This document shows positions 10,994-23,100 of a stretch of DNA of 64,000 nt, in pieces (positions within the stretch are counted from its first letter, which is position 1; each line of letters starts with the position of its first letter). This DNA is from Nereocystis luetkeana (taxonomy: Eukaryota; Sar; Phaeophyceae; Laminariales; Laminariaceae): the NCBI GenBank assembly GCA_031213475.1, contig JARUPZ010000018.1, forward strand, positions 1,178,001 through 1,242,000, in the 5' to 3' direction. Both the position numbers and the translations under genes were made by a program. The notes below the pieces were generated by a model. It was not told where the DNA came from. It was given only the letters and a program-made list of their open reading frames with translations, and ran no database searches.

Positions 10994-13900
10994 TTAGTCA
11001 GACCGGGGCAGGGTGTTAGCGTTGGTGTTGGTGTCGGCGCCCGCGCTCGATCCGTCAAGCAACCGCGGTGTTGGCGCTGCCGCCACCTCCGCCCCCGCCC
11101 CCACCGCTGCACTCGCTGCCGTATCCCCCCCTGCCCCCGCCACTGCACCCGGAACGGCAACAGCGGGACCACGGTGGCCTTGCGCCGTGAAAGCCGAAGT
11201 CGCGGCGGCGGTAGGCAGCACAACAGGCAGCACAGCAGGCAACACAGCCTGCCGCACAGCAGGCAACGCGGCAGAAAATACGTGGGGTGCCTGCCGCGCT
11301 TGCTGCTGCGCCAGCGATATCACCGCGTCAGCCGGCGCTACTCCGCCTGCCCCCCCCACTCCCCGCCCCCCCGCCCCCGCCGCCGCCATCACTGTCATCC
11401 CCGCCGACGCAGCCGGCGTCGTCGCCGTCGTCGTCTGCGGCGCAAGCGGGGCCGCCCCCGCCGCCCTCGACACGGCCGTGGCCGAAGCCGCCCACACAGC
11501 GGCGTGGTGGGCCGCCGCCAACTGCGCTGGTGTCGGCAGTGGAGGCTGCGGCTCCCCCGCCGCACCCCGCGCGGTCGCCGCCCAAGCGTCCCTTGCCGCG
11601 CTCTCTGCCTTGGCTTGGAAATCGCGCATCTGTTCGGCGGTGTTCAGGCCTGGGAACCAGAGGCCCACTCCCGCGGGCGGCATTGCCAGGTTAAGACCCG
11701 GCATGACGAGGCCAGGGGTCCGTGCGGATGGAACTGGGCCCGTCGGTGCGGGCGCAATAGCGGCGGGCTGGGCAGGTAAATGGTTAACGCCCCCGCCACC
11801 ACCACTTCCGGCTGCTGCTGCCGCCAATGCCACCCGTGCTGCAGCCGCCACCGCCGCCGCAGCCGTCGTGTTTCCTTCTTGACCTGCCGGTCTCGCGGGG
11901 GCCGGGGTCGGGCGGTGATACGCCGCCGCCGCAGCAGCAGTCGCCGCCGCCGTCGTCGTTGCTGGCATCGGTACTGGAACCAAAGGGCGTACCTCTGTTG
12001 TTGTAGTCGGCGCTTGGCCATAGAGGCCATGCGGCAGCCCGGCAGAAGCGGCGGCAAGCTGTGGCCGGATTTGATTGGCACTCGAGAGAGCGGCCGCCGC
12101 AGCCGCCGCACTGCCCCCACCACCGTCGGTGCCGCCGCGTGCCGCCGCCGCTGCCGCCGAACTCACAGCTGCGGTATAACCGGCGGGGGCATACGCCGGT
12201 ACGGTCACTGGCGTTGCCGGGGCCGCTGGTGCAGCCGTAGAGGTGGCGTAGCCGTACGAGGCCGCTGCGCTGTACGGCACCGCGTGCGGTGTGGCATGCT
12301 GTGCAGCTTGCTGTGCGACAGAATGCTGCGCTGGGTGCTGCGCCACGTGTAGCGCCGCCTTCTGCGCAGCGTGTTGAGCCGCATTCTGAGCCGCGGTCTG
12401 GGCCGCGTGCTGGGCCGCGTGTTGCGCCACGTAGGGTGGCGTGTACGGCGGGGTCGGCACCACCATCGGGTGGTCCACCCGCGAGATTCCGCTACGGTGG
12501 CTCTTACACTTGCCCTTGTGCATGCACGGGCGCGTGCATAAGGGCGACGCGGGGCACTGATAAAAGAACGCCCACACGCGCGGCAGGTCCCCGGGAAGCC
12601 GGCTTCCCCCCCGGCGTGGGCGGGGGATCAAGTCCCACCGGAGGGCGCGGTCGAGGGCAAACACTCGTGTGGCGGCGGCCGCAAGCGACGAGCCCCCACC
12701 TAAGCGAGGCTCTGCGAAGCTCTCCGTCTTATACCACGGCTCCAGCCACCCTTCCTCTCGCGGAAGGGCGAAGTCCAACTCCAAGGCGAGGTTCGCTAGC
12801 CCTTCTGTAGTCTCCGCGCGTCTCACTCTTTCTCGCCAGTCTTCCAGGTCCATCGGCATCGACATAATCTCCACTCCGGGCTTTTTTTCCGGCTCCTTTG
12901 CTACAGGTGGCGGCTGTACTGGCGGCAGCAGCGCGTCTGGCAATGCAGCATGTTGCGGCTCAAGGACATCAATCTCCATCGTCTGGGCGACGCCCACCGT
13001 GGCTTCCGGCAAGGAAGCTGTTGTGGGCGCAGGCGCAGGCACAGGCGCAGGCGGTGAGGGCTCCGGTTCTTCCTTCACCACAGCCGGAGTGTCCGGCATT
13101 TCGACGTCAACTACGGGCTCCACCACCGCCTCCGACGCCGCTGCCGCCACCGCGGCTGCCGCTGTCGCTGCCGCTTCCACCACTGCTGCCTGCGTCGCCA
13201 CCACCACCGCCGCTGCCATCACCTCTAGACCTTGTCCACCGTCTGATACTGCGGAATCCGCCGGGCTCGTACCCTTCACGTCGCCGTTCGAATTGATCGG
13301 TCCGGCAGCCGAGGACGCGTCGGCGACAACCTTGGGAGTGGCCGCCGGGGCTACCGACCGGCTCTCCAACTCCATCGACGAAGGTTTGCCTATCCCTGCA
13401 TCCCCAGCTCCAGCCGCCTCCACCACCGCCTGCGCCACATTCGCTTCCGCCTCCACCCCTGCGCCTTCCTCGGCCACGCCCGTCGCGACCTCGTCGTCCT
13501 CAAAGTCTTCTTCGTCGCTGCTAGACTCCACTGACAGCCACTTCCCTTGTGCCTTCCTCACGAACGGTTGGTCTGGCACGGGTTCGGGTTCGGGCTCGGG
13601 CGTTGGCTTCGTTTCTGGCGAAGCTGGTGCCGCCGCCGCAGGGCCCGGTTCCATGCCGATGTCGACATCGTCGTTGCCGTAGCCAGCGCCGCTGCCGCCG
13701 GCGCCGCCGTCGTCATCGTCGTCATCGTCGCCGGCGGCCACCGCCGCCGCCGCTTCCGCGTCCGCCTCTGCCTGCTCTTCCGCCGCTTCCTCATAAGCCG
13801 CCTGCTGCTCGACCGCCTCCTTCAGCGCCGCAGCCAGCTCGGGCGCGATGCCCCTCGACGGAGAGAAGAACTGTCCCGGTGCCAACGCCACCGGCGACGT

Positions 13901-14146
13901 CGAACGCCTGCCCCCCACGTTAGACGACCTTCCGTTTGTCCCCGCCGCCATCTCACCCGCCGCACCAACACCCACCGCTGCCGCTGCCGCTGCCGCTGCC
14001 GCCGCTTCTACGTCTGCGGCGGCATCATCGCCGGCACCGCTGCTCTGCCGCTGCCGGGGCCTCCCCCTCGTCGAACCCCGTAAAGGGGCGGTGTTAACTC
14101 GCTCCCACTGCTGCGGGAGGCAAAGCGCCACGGCAAGCATCTCCAC
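10994..14146 (-). CDS. Exon 41, terminal Ala-rich exon with a Cys/His cluster
   Basis: 1,050 codons from acceptor TTCCGGTTCAG to TAA. Ala/Gly/Pro-rich with an Asp run, an E-P repeat and acidic S-D-E-E-D-F-E-D-D. An ordered middle: [38 protein letters not shown], resembling the W...L-x-x-x-L-x-x-L-E helix found near the end of DDT-WHIM subunits. Then [14 protein letters not shown] and [13 protein letters not shown] (five Cys and two His, possible zinc binding), followed by about thirteen A-A-Q-H-type repeats (12430-12290) and Ala-rich sequence to the end. The opposite-strand frames are shadows of GC-rich codons. Confidence 0.75.
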   Translation of the reverse strand: MEMLAVALCLPQQWERVNTAPLRGSTRGRPRQRQSSGAGDDAAADVEAAAAAAAAAAVGVGAAGEMAAGTNGRSSNVGGRRSTSPVALAPGQFFSPSRGIAPELAAALKEAVEQQAAYEEAAEEQAEADAEAAAAVAAGDDDDDDDGGAGGSGAGYGNDDVDIGMEPGPAAAAPASPETKPTPEPEPEPVPDQPFVRKAQGKWLSVESSSDEEDFEDDEVATGVAEEGAGVEAEANVAQAVVEAAGAGDAGIGKPSSMELESRSVAPAATPKVVADASSAAGPINSNGDVKGTSPADSAVSDGGQGLEVMAAAVVVATQAAVVEAAATAAAAVAAAASEAVVEPVVDVEMPDTPAVVKEEPEPSPPAPVPAPAPTTASLPEATVGVAQTMEIDVLEPQHAALPDALLPPVQPPPVAKEPEKKPGVEIMSMPMDLEDWRERVRRAETTEGLANLALELDFALPREEGWLEPWYKTESFAEPRLGGGSSLAAAATRVFALDRALRWDLIPRPRRGGSRLPGDLPRVWAFFYQCPASPLCTRPCMHKGKCKSHRSGISRVDHPMVVPTPPYTPPYVAQHAAQHAAQTAAQNAAQHAAQKAALHVAQHPAQHSVAQQAAQHATPHAVPYSAAASYGYATSTAAPAAPATPVTVPAYAPAGYTAAVSSAAAAAARGGTDGGGGSAAAAAAALSSANQIRPQLAAASAGLPHGLYGQAPTTTTEVRPLVPVPMPATTTAAATAAAAAAYHRPTPAPARPAGQEGNTTAAAAVAAAARVALAAAAAGSGGGGGVNHLPAQPAAIAPAPTGPVPSARTPGLVMPGLNLAMPPAGVGLWFPGLNTAEQMRDFQAKAESAARDAWAATARGAAGEPQPPLPTPAQLAAAHHAAVWAASATAVSRAAGAAPLAPQTTTATTPAASAGMTVMAAAGAGGRGVGGAGGVAPADAVISLAQQQARQAPHVFSAALPAVRQAVLPAVLPVVLPTAAATSAFTAQGHRGPAVAVPGAVAGAGGDTAASAAVGAGAEVAAAPTPRLLDGSSAGADTNTNANTLPRSD

Positions 14147-17100
14147 CTGAACCGGAACCGTTTCCGCAACACAACGGGACGACGCACGGACGACGGGGAG
14201 CAAGGGGCAGCCGACGGCAGACCGCGGACAGCGGACAGGGAACAGGGGACGGCGAACAGGGGACACAGCGGGCGGCGGACGGCGGACAGCGGACGCAGCC
14301 GGACGGTGGGTATAGGACAACAGACAGCAGGCAGCGGGCGAGTAAGCGGTGAACGCGGTTGTGCATGTATTTCCGCGTACCGCGTGGCGATAATAGAGCC
14401 AGTTGCATTGTTAAAGGGCCGCAACTTCATGAGGCTTCACTAACTACATGTTGTCCGCGCTAACGTGAGCGGTAGCGATAGCGTTCTCTCGAAGGAGTAC
14501 GGAGCCAGGACGCGACCAGGATGCGATCGGGCAGACACAAATGAGCCGAAAAAGTGCGAAGGTAGGGAGCAGGGCACGAGTAGCCGGAAACGTGGGGAGA
14601 GGACGAGATTCTGCGCAGAAAGAAAGGAAACGCCCAAGGAGAGGCAGGCGGCGTGGGGGGGTGGGGGCGAGCAAGCCGGACCACTAACCGAAAACGCACC
14701 GCAAGAGGCAATAACCACCGTGCCCCGATAAAGCAGCATTTTTTTCCATCCTGTAGGGCTGTACCATCACGGTAGCGGAATAGTCCCGTTCCTGGCTCCC
14801 CCAGAAAAAACGGCGTAATCGATCCGTTTAGCGTACGTTCACAACTCATGACATACGACGCCACCCCACATCACGCATACCGCATGCCGCCCAATTGAGC
14901 AGAGTCGTCGGAGAAAAAAATATAAAAAAGAACAAGGGAAAAAGGTTCAGTTCTCAGTTACCCAAGTCCACCCTCACCTTGAGCTTTACCATCTCGGGTG
15001 ATGCGAGTCCAGCAGCCGTCACCGATGGCTCCCAGTAGGTGCGCGAGGTGTTCAGGTCGTCCTCGTCAAATCCCGGCATGCTTGCCGACCCGGGTCTGCA
15101 CTTTCGTGTAACACGGTCATCGCAAGGCGGTAGCCGACGAGAGGAGGGGGAGGCGGGGGGGGGGTGGCGTCAGGGGCGGTGAGTCTTCGATGTCCATCCG
15201 CGTGTACCTGAGTCACGCTGCCTATAAAGGAGTTTATACATCACCACCTGATATCTACTCCCGTTACAAGGGAGGTCTACTTATAGTCGGCCGTTTAAGG
15301 GGAACCGATGGTTCTCCATCTATCACCGGCGGGAAGCGAAACCTGAGAAAAGGAGAAAGAAGAAGACGAGGAGGAGCAGCAGCAGCAGCAGAACAAGCAT
15401 GGCCTCCTTCAAACTTCGGGGCGCTATTAAAGCCCACACCGCCGCTGGCGTGCGCAAACGGGCGTAAGCGAGCATGACATATGCATACCATGAGCGTCAC
15501 GTGAGCGTGCGCATGTAGCACTCGATGCATGGCAGGCGAGGACAGCGGCAAACGTAATACGAAGTATCATACGACGGCATGGTTTGTGTTGCAGAAACAA
15601 GCAACGACGACAACGACGACGACAACGGCGAGGTCCACCTCCATCGAATCTCAACGGGGGCCTACCTTGGCATCAACGTCTCAGTGCCCTCCGCCTTTCG
15701 TTCGGCGGCGGCGGCGGCCGCCGCCACCGCCGCCGTCCCGGTCGTGTACGGCCCGGCTCCTCCCGGCGGCGACGGCGTCGTCCCATCCCTTACCGCGAGA
15801 GTCGAGACCGCCGCACCGTCAGTGCCAGCAGCCCGTCCCTCCACCTTCACAGACCGCGCCCCCCAAACTCCGCCACCATCCCCCCTTCCCGCTGCTGCCG
15901 CCGCCACTACAGGCATCACGGACACAGATCCCTCACCCCCACCGCCCCAACCCCCACCCCCACCCCCGCCTCCAGCACTACCACCCCCACAACCACCACC
16001 ACCACCACCACTGCCACTTAACCTGTCCTCCTCCGCCAAACCCGCCAAACCGCCCCCCGCCCCCACCCCGGGGTGGTAGCTCTGCCAGCCCGCTGCTGGC
16101 GCCAAGGCCGCGGCGGTCCTCGCCTGCTCCCGCGCCGCGACCCGCTTGGGCACGGCAATAGCCTCCACCGCGTCTGCTGCAACCGCGATGGCGGAGGCAC
16201 CCCCCGCAGCTCGGGCTTCGACGTCCTTCCGTCTCTGCGCGGGGGTCCTCAAGTCAGGCGCGTGGAGAAGGCGCAGGGCCCTCGTCTCGGAGGCGACGTC
16301 GCGCGTGACCGCCGCCAGGGTGTTTCGGACCCATCCTTGCCCGTCGGCGTTGTCGGCCGGGTCGTCGGCGAGGTCTCTCTTCACGCGCGCTTTTTCGAGG
16401 CGCAGCTGTAGTAGGGGGCGAAAAAGAAAGGGAAAGTAATGGATTTGATTTGAGAGGGAATGGAGGGGATGCATGATGAATGGGCTTATTCAGAACGGAA
16501 GCAAGGGGAAAAGAGGAAATGAAGGGGATGAGAGCAATTAAGGGGATCAAAATGGACTGATCGGTATGAAGGGAAGGAATGGAACTGAACGGAATGGATG
16601 GATTTGAATGGCATGAAATCGAATGGGATGAAGGAATGCAAGGATTGGACGGAATGCAAGGAATGGACGGAATGCAGGGAACGAAGGGATTTCGTGATAT
16701 TGAAGAAATAAATGGCGCGCGGTGAAGCGCACGGAAGCGTGGCCGTAGGGGGGGGTAAGGGGGGGGAAGAGGGGAACGCTGCAAGCTTCCACCAGCGAAA
16801 CAGCCCAGCCGAGCACAGGACAGCACAGCACGCTCACCCGTTCGATGTCCCCGTCTCGATACGCCCCCTCCACGGCCAGCATCCTCACGTTGTCGTACCT
16901 CCCCATGTACTCCCCGAGCCGCAGCTCCATGGAGCGGGCGAACAGCCGCTGCTGCCGGACGCTCGCCGCGATGAAGCGGTAGTCGGTGGAGGCGTTCCCC
17001 GAGCCCGCCGCCTCCACGGGAAGGAAATCCTCAAAGGCCTGCTTCTCCATTTCCAGCCAGGAATCTCGGGCACTGTGGATCTGTTTGTCCGGTTGATCGA

Positions 17101-20100
17101 TTGCATAAAGTGGTGCATTGTTTGTACACCACGACGACAAAAATTAGCGGCGAGAGGTGAGGAAGCGGGAACGCGGTAGCGGCGGATTGGAGGAGGGAGG
17201 GAGGGGGGCGGGGGGGAAGGGGGGGGGAGAGGGGGGGAGGGCAGAGGAGGGAAGTGGGGGTGAAGGGTGCACTAACGTTGTGCATGGCCGTAGGGGGGGG
17301 GGGGGCGCGGTTGGCTAGCGTTACCGACGGCAAGGTGAACACCGTCTCGGGCCGGCGGAGGCGCTTTTCGTCCCCGCTGGATTATCCAGGCTGTCGTATG
17401 GCATCCTTGTTTTCAAATCAATCAAGGAAACACGTATTTACAAACATGCAGGTTGTCAGCTGTGGGAATATCGATGACAAACATGATGTGTCGATGCTCA
17501 TCTTTGCGAAGCTGCGCGGTGCTAATTGCACACACCGTACACCGCACGCGTGGTTGACAATATTGATTGCCCGCCAGAGAAAACATCATACACTAGCGGG
17601 TGCTTTGAGGCATAATATCCGTCATCCGTCAGACGCAACAACATACCCCCCTGTCAATCGATAACCAACCTCTCCTCCTGGTGCCATCGAAGCATTCTTC
17701 GTCATTCATCATTGGGAAGAAAAACGCCCCCCAGTACACAAACAGACCCGCTTCTCCACCCCACTCACCCTCTCCCACTGTGCCGGTCTCACGACGCGGT
17801 CGAGGTGGGCCCGGATTCGCTCGGCTTCCTCCTTTCTCCTCTCGTCCAGATAAGCGTTGCCCGCGGACTTTCCACTCTTACCGGTCGCACCTCCTCCCCA
17901 CACCCCCCACGCGCTACCCCCGCCTCCACCCCCGCCACCGCCGCCAGCTGAGTGATCAGCCCGCTCCCTCGCCGCTCGCTTTGTCTTGAGGAAGTCGTCG
18001 ATTTTTTCGGAGATGCCCCACACGTCCACTGCCTCGTGAAGCCTTTCGGGTGACGACAGAGAAAGGAAAGATGGTAAAAATAGCGGCTGTTGAAGCAAAA
18101 AGGCGCGGCGACATTTGTTCGTCACAGGCTATACAAATCTACCGGACTTTGTTGTTGTGGGTGGCTGTTGCTATATTGAGGTTTTGATATCGATGCTGCT
18201 GTTTTTGCTGCTGATATAGAACTACATACTTAGATCACAACCCCTGAGCGTGCTCGGTTGGTGCATTTCTGGCCTCTCAGAGCTCCCAAATCCAAACCGC
18301 CTCCTTTCATTACTTGCCGGACCTTTCCAGCAGTTCTTTGTTTTCTCGGTCCTTTCTTCCTTTTTTCTTCTTTCGTTTCGTGTGCATGCGTGTTCTCCGA
18401 CCACAGCATCGCGGGAGGACCTGGCACCGTCGCGGGTGTCAGCGGGTGCTGGCGGGTGAAGGGGGGGGCTGCAAGGAGCGCGGTCGCCGCTTTCATGCCT
18501 AGGCGTCGCGTGTGCCTCGAGACACGACAGATGCATGAACGGGCTTTGTCTGGCTTCGATTTATGATTGTTGATAGAGTATGTACGAGTTATGAAGGTCG
18601 TTCGGGAGGGCAAGATAATATTCAAGCGGTGCTTATTTTTGCGACCACGCTGAAGTTGAAAGAGGGAGGTGTGCAGTTTGAACACCAACGTTATCGAGCT
18701 GGCGAACGACGGCCACGGTGAGCACCGGGTTTCACGCGAGGCGGGCGACGGGGCTGATTGTGGCACAGAGTGATAAAAGCTTTACCCGGACCGAATCGGT
18801 AGCGAGGTGGTCACGAGAGGGGCGGGCGGCGTACGAGGCTGAGAGAGAAGCTCTTCTGTGCGATTTGTTTATTTTCTTCTTTTTTCGACCGGGCTGCGGG
18901 TGTAAGGTGTTCCAATCAGGCAGAAAAATATTACCAGGTACACGAGAGGGGACGGGGATTTTTTTCCTTTTCGAGTTTTCGGTTTCATTTCCATTGTTTT
19001 TGCTGCTGTACCGTGCTGTGCTTTCGCTTTCTTCCTACATACAGTACAGACATAGAGCATATCGAAAGAAGAAAATAAGTACAGACAGGAGTACCCTACC
19101 TGGGGTATGTACGTACGTACGGCATCCGCGACGCGAAGCGTATATGTGGCATCCAAGCTGACGTCGGAGCTGTTTTTCCGTGAAGCATGGCGGCGGGACT
19201 CTTGGCATTATCAAGTCGCCAATTTTGCAATTACGATCCTTGAAAACACTAAACTCAATCGTGGACCTCTGTTCGCTTCGCATAATTTGATGTACTTTTT
19301 TCCTTCCTGAGCGAAGCGCCTTGTACATCAATATCAAGCTTATTCTGCTACAATCTAATGCCCACGAAAAGGCATAAGGAATTCTACATATAAGAAATAA
19401 TAGGAAAACACAAACCAAACCCAGTCGGGGTCGCAGGATGATTACTAACTCCACTAATCGTACATATACATGAAAAAAAATGATACGACACAGGATTTTT
19501 TTACCAAGGGTTCGAGTCAGCGTTCGCCCTCTCTTTTTGAGATTGTCTTCGAGATTCGGCGTGCCCGTTTCGTTGATCGGTTTCAACCTAAAACCTGAAA
19601 AACTAAACAATTGTAATTTGCGGGTGCTTTCTATCTATCCTGCTGCTCTTCTCTACGTTTTACCGTTTCTTCTTTTTTCAACTCCGCTCAAGCATTAAAC
19701 CCTTCACGGTTCGCCGCCACACCCCTATATGATAACTGCATCGATGTGGCGGGAAAAATTAGTTGCCAGCTTGGCCGCTACGATAGTAAGTGCTATATGC
19801 TCGTGCATTCCAGCCATCTATGACCCGACCTGCGCTCGTCCTTCCACACGATGACTGCTGTACGGCACTGCCTAGCAGGGGCTGCGGCCGCGCTTTCGAG
19901 ACTAGCGGAAAAGAACAGTCATTCTCCCTTTGCCAACACCCTATATTGCCTCGCCAACTTCCGCAACCTCTCACAATTCAAACTTTTGGATCAAATTTGC
20001 AGAACCGGAAACAGCAGCAGTAGCAGCAGCAGCAAAACGGGATATACAATACATGTGAAATCAGTAGCAGTGCCTCACAAACCTGTTGCGGAGGAGCCTC

Positions 20101-23100
20101 TCGCCGTCTTTTCCGATGTCTAAGCTGCGCACGAGCTCCTGGATCTAGTGAAGAGCGAACCCAACAACAACATTGCCGTTGGTGGGGAGGGCGGCCACCA
20201 CCGCGGCGGGGGTAGTCCGACGCGCAAATGAAAGGCCGGGGGGGGTAGGGAGGAAGAGAGGGAGGGAAGGAGAGAGAGAGGGAGAGACGAAAGTGAAGGA
20301 AGGGTGCGAAGATGCGACTTGCAGAAAAGTGTGTGTGAGAGTCACCCGACGGTCTGCCGCCATAGTACATATCAGCACGCAGAACACGCACAAAACGCAC
20401 ACCGTTTTGGCCACACCCCGTTCTGTCGACGAAAACAAATACTCGGGTCATTTCCATCCCGCCGTCTGCCACTTTCTCAGGCCTTTTCCCTCTGTACGGC
20501 AAGAGAAAACGTCGGATGGGGGCACAACGGCGCATAACTTTCTGTGGGGAAACAAAACTAAACTTACCATTCGCCGAGTGAGGGGGTGCTCAACGGTCGA
20601 CGAGAGCAGCCCACGCCATCCCATTCCACCCCACCCCACCCCGCGTCAGTACCATCCCAGTATCACGCGTACCTTCTCCGGGCCGTCGTAGAGCCCCCAC
20701 CAGCAGCCGTGCCTCCGCACCAGGATCAAGTGCTTGTCGCCAGCAAAGCGCCAGTACTCATTGCCGTACCGGTCTCGCCCGAGCGGACGGTTTCGGGTGC
20801 AACGTCGGCCCTCGTGGCCGGCCTTTGGCACGTTTTTTTTTGTTTTTTCACCGAGATAGCCGCCGCCGAGAAAGAGAGTGGTGGGGGGGGCAGAGCGACA
20901 GAAATAGGGGTGGAGAGCGCAAAACCGAGGGGGGGAGAGGGGGGGGGGGGGGGGAGGTAGAGAGGGAGGGAGACAGAGAGGGAGGGAGAAAAAGAGACAG
21001 ATGAGGGGGGCGGGGAGGGGTGAGGGAGACATAAGGAGGGGAATAAAGAGAGGCGGGAGAAGAGGGGGGCAGAGAGAGGGGTACAGACAGAGAAAGAGAG
21101 GCGCGACAAGACCATGAACCTGTTGTTGATAGTCAGTTAGGATTTTAGGGTTAGGGCTTTTTTGTTTAGGGGCTACGGTGCGGGTTGGGGTCAGAGTGTG
21201 GTTGGGGATACATGGGGTCAAATAAGCTCTAAATAGGCCCGCCAAACAAAACAGAGACAGCAAGGCTCAGCCACAAAAAGGCCACCTGCACCTCTCGACT
21301 GAATCTGGGTCAACTCTTTCCGCGGCGGCTCAGTAGGCGGGCGGCCTGGGCGGTCAAAAAACATAAACGTAACAATGGACGCTTTTATGTTGTACCATAC
21401 GTGCATGAATCAGCCCCGTCCCCCCACCCTCCGCCCCCAGGCATCACACCTGTACTTTGTTCGCAAGCTCCTCTTCGTCCATGTCGCTGTCAATATCCGC
21501 GGCCTCCTCGTCCACCTCGCCTTCCCCCGCCTTTGCCCTCACCGCCTCCGCCGCCACCCCGGCCGCTATCGCCATTGGCGCCACCTCTCCGCCATTATTT
21601 TCTCCTCCTGCTCTTGCTGCTCGTCCTGCTCCTCCTTCTCCTCCTGCTCCTCGTACCCCGCCACCGCTTCCACCGCCATTGCCGTCGGCACCACCGCCGC
21701 TGCCGGCAAGGGAACTCCCTGCCGCTTTGGGCGGGCCCCCGCCCACGTCCAGTATTTCCATCACAACCGTCGAATAATTTCCTGTTGCTGCTGCAGCCGC
21801 TGTTGCTGATGGAGCTGATGTTGCTGCTGTTCCTGTTGCTGCTAGTGCCATTGTTGCGGCCGACAGCTTGTTGACATTGCTGTTGCTGGTGATAGTGGCG
21901 CTGGTGCTGTTGATGGCGGTGGCGGTGGCAGGGGCGCCTACCCGTTCCGGCGACAGGGAGAGCGGCTGCAGGGCTGTGCCAGCAGCAACGGCAGCAACCT
22001 GGGCGCCCCCTGGAGCGGCCACGGAACCAGCAGCAGGAGGAGTAGTGGCACTTGCAACAGCTGGAGACGGCAGCGCTGGCGCTGTAGCGGTAGTGGGTGC
22101 TGTCGAAGTCGCGGCAGGCGCCGTGGAGGGGTAAAGGGATGAAGTGGTGCGAGCGGCTTGCCCGACCGTCGTTGTCGCCGCGCCGGCGATAATCTGTCTG
22201 TGCTGCAGTTGCTGCAGCTGTTGTTGCTGCTGCTGATGTAGCTGTTGCAGCTGCATCTGTTGCTGTATCTGCTGTTGTCGCCGCAGCTGCTGCAGCTGGA
22301 GCTGGAGCTGTTGCTGCAGCTGCACCTGCTGTTGCTTCTGCTGCTGTTGCTGCTGCTGTTGCTGCAGTTGCTGTTGCTGGGGCGGCTGTTGCTGTAGTCT
22401 CTGCCGCAGCAGCTGCTGCTGCTGCACCTGCTGCTGCTGTAGCTGCTGTTGCTGCTTAACTTGTTGCTGCTGAAGTTGCTGCTGCTGCAGTTGCTGCTGC
22501 TGCACCTGCTGCTTTTGGAGCTGCTGCAGCTGCTGCTGGTGCTGCTTCTTCTGAACCTGCTGCTGCTGTTGTAGCTGTTGTTGTTGTTGTTGTTGCTTCT
22601 GCTGTTGAAGTTGCTGCTGCTGTTGCTGCTGTTGAAGCTGCTGCTGCGGTTGCTGTTTTTCCTGTTGCTGCTGCAGCTGCTGGTGATAAGCTGACACCGA
22701 GTGCGCTGTCTGCCCCCCCTCAGTCCACTGCCCCAGGGCGTGCGGCGGAGAGTACCTCTGGTGCCGGTTGTACGGGTCGTAGCGCTGAGAAGCCGGAGGG
22801 TTGATGAACTGCGGGTAGGCATAGCTCCGCTCTTCCCGTCTCCTCAGCCGTCGCTCCTGTCACCGCCGCCACCGCCCCCGCCGCCGTCGCCACCGTTCAA
22901 CAACGAAGGCAACGCATAAACAAATTGTTAATAGTGAACATTAAAAAGCAGTTTAGTTGAGTTGACGTCGGCGGCTGATGGTATGCTCCTTGAGGTAGTT
23001 ATGAATAGTTGACTGTACGTCCGCAGCTGGAGTCATGTTTGCCATATCAGTCCCTTGACTCTAATAGGAGACTAAAACGAAACAAGGGGTTATCAACAAC

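Noticed and set aside
11013..14083. Several long plus-strand frames opposite exon 41
   Set aside because: Shadows of Ala/Gly codons; Arg/Pro/Ala-rich with no motifs, while the minus strand keeps an open 1,050-codon frame in phase with exon 40.
19759..19974. Possible exon between 34 and 36
   Set aside because: No acceptor/donor pair keeps phase; exons 34 and 36 fit together directly.
21868..22822. Ser/Asn/Arg-rich minus frame and plus-strand frame over the CTG tract
   Set aside because: Other readings of the same triplet repeat; the poly-Gln frame is the one in phase with exons 31 and 33.
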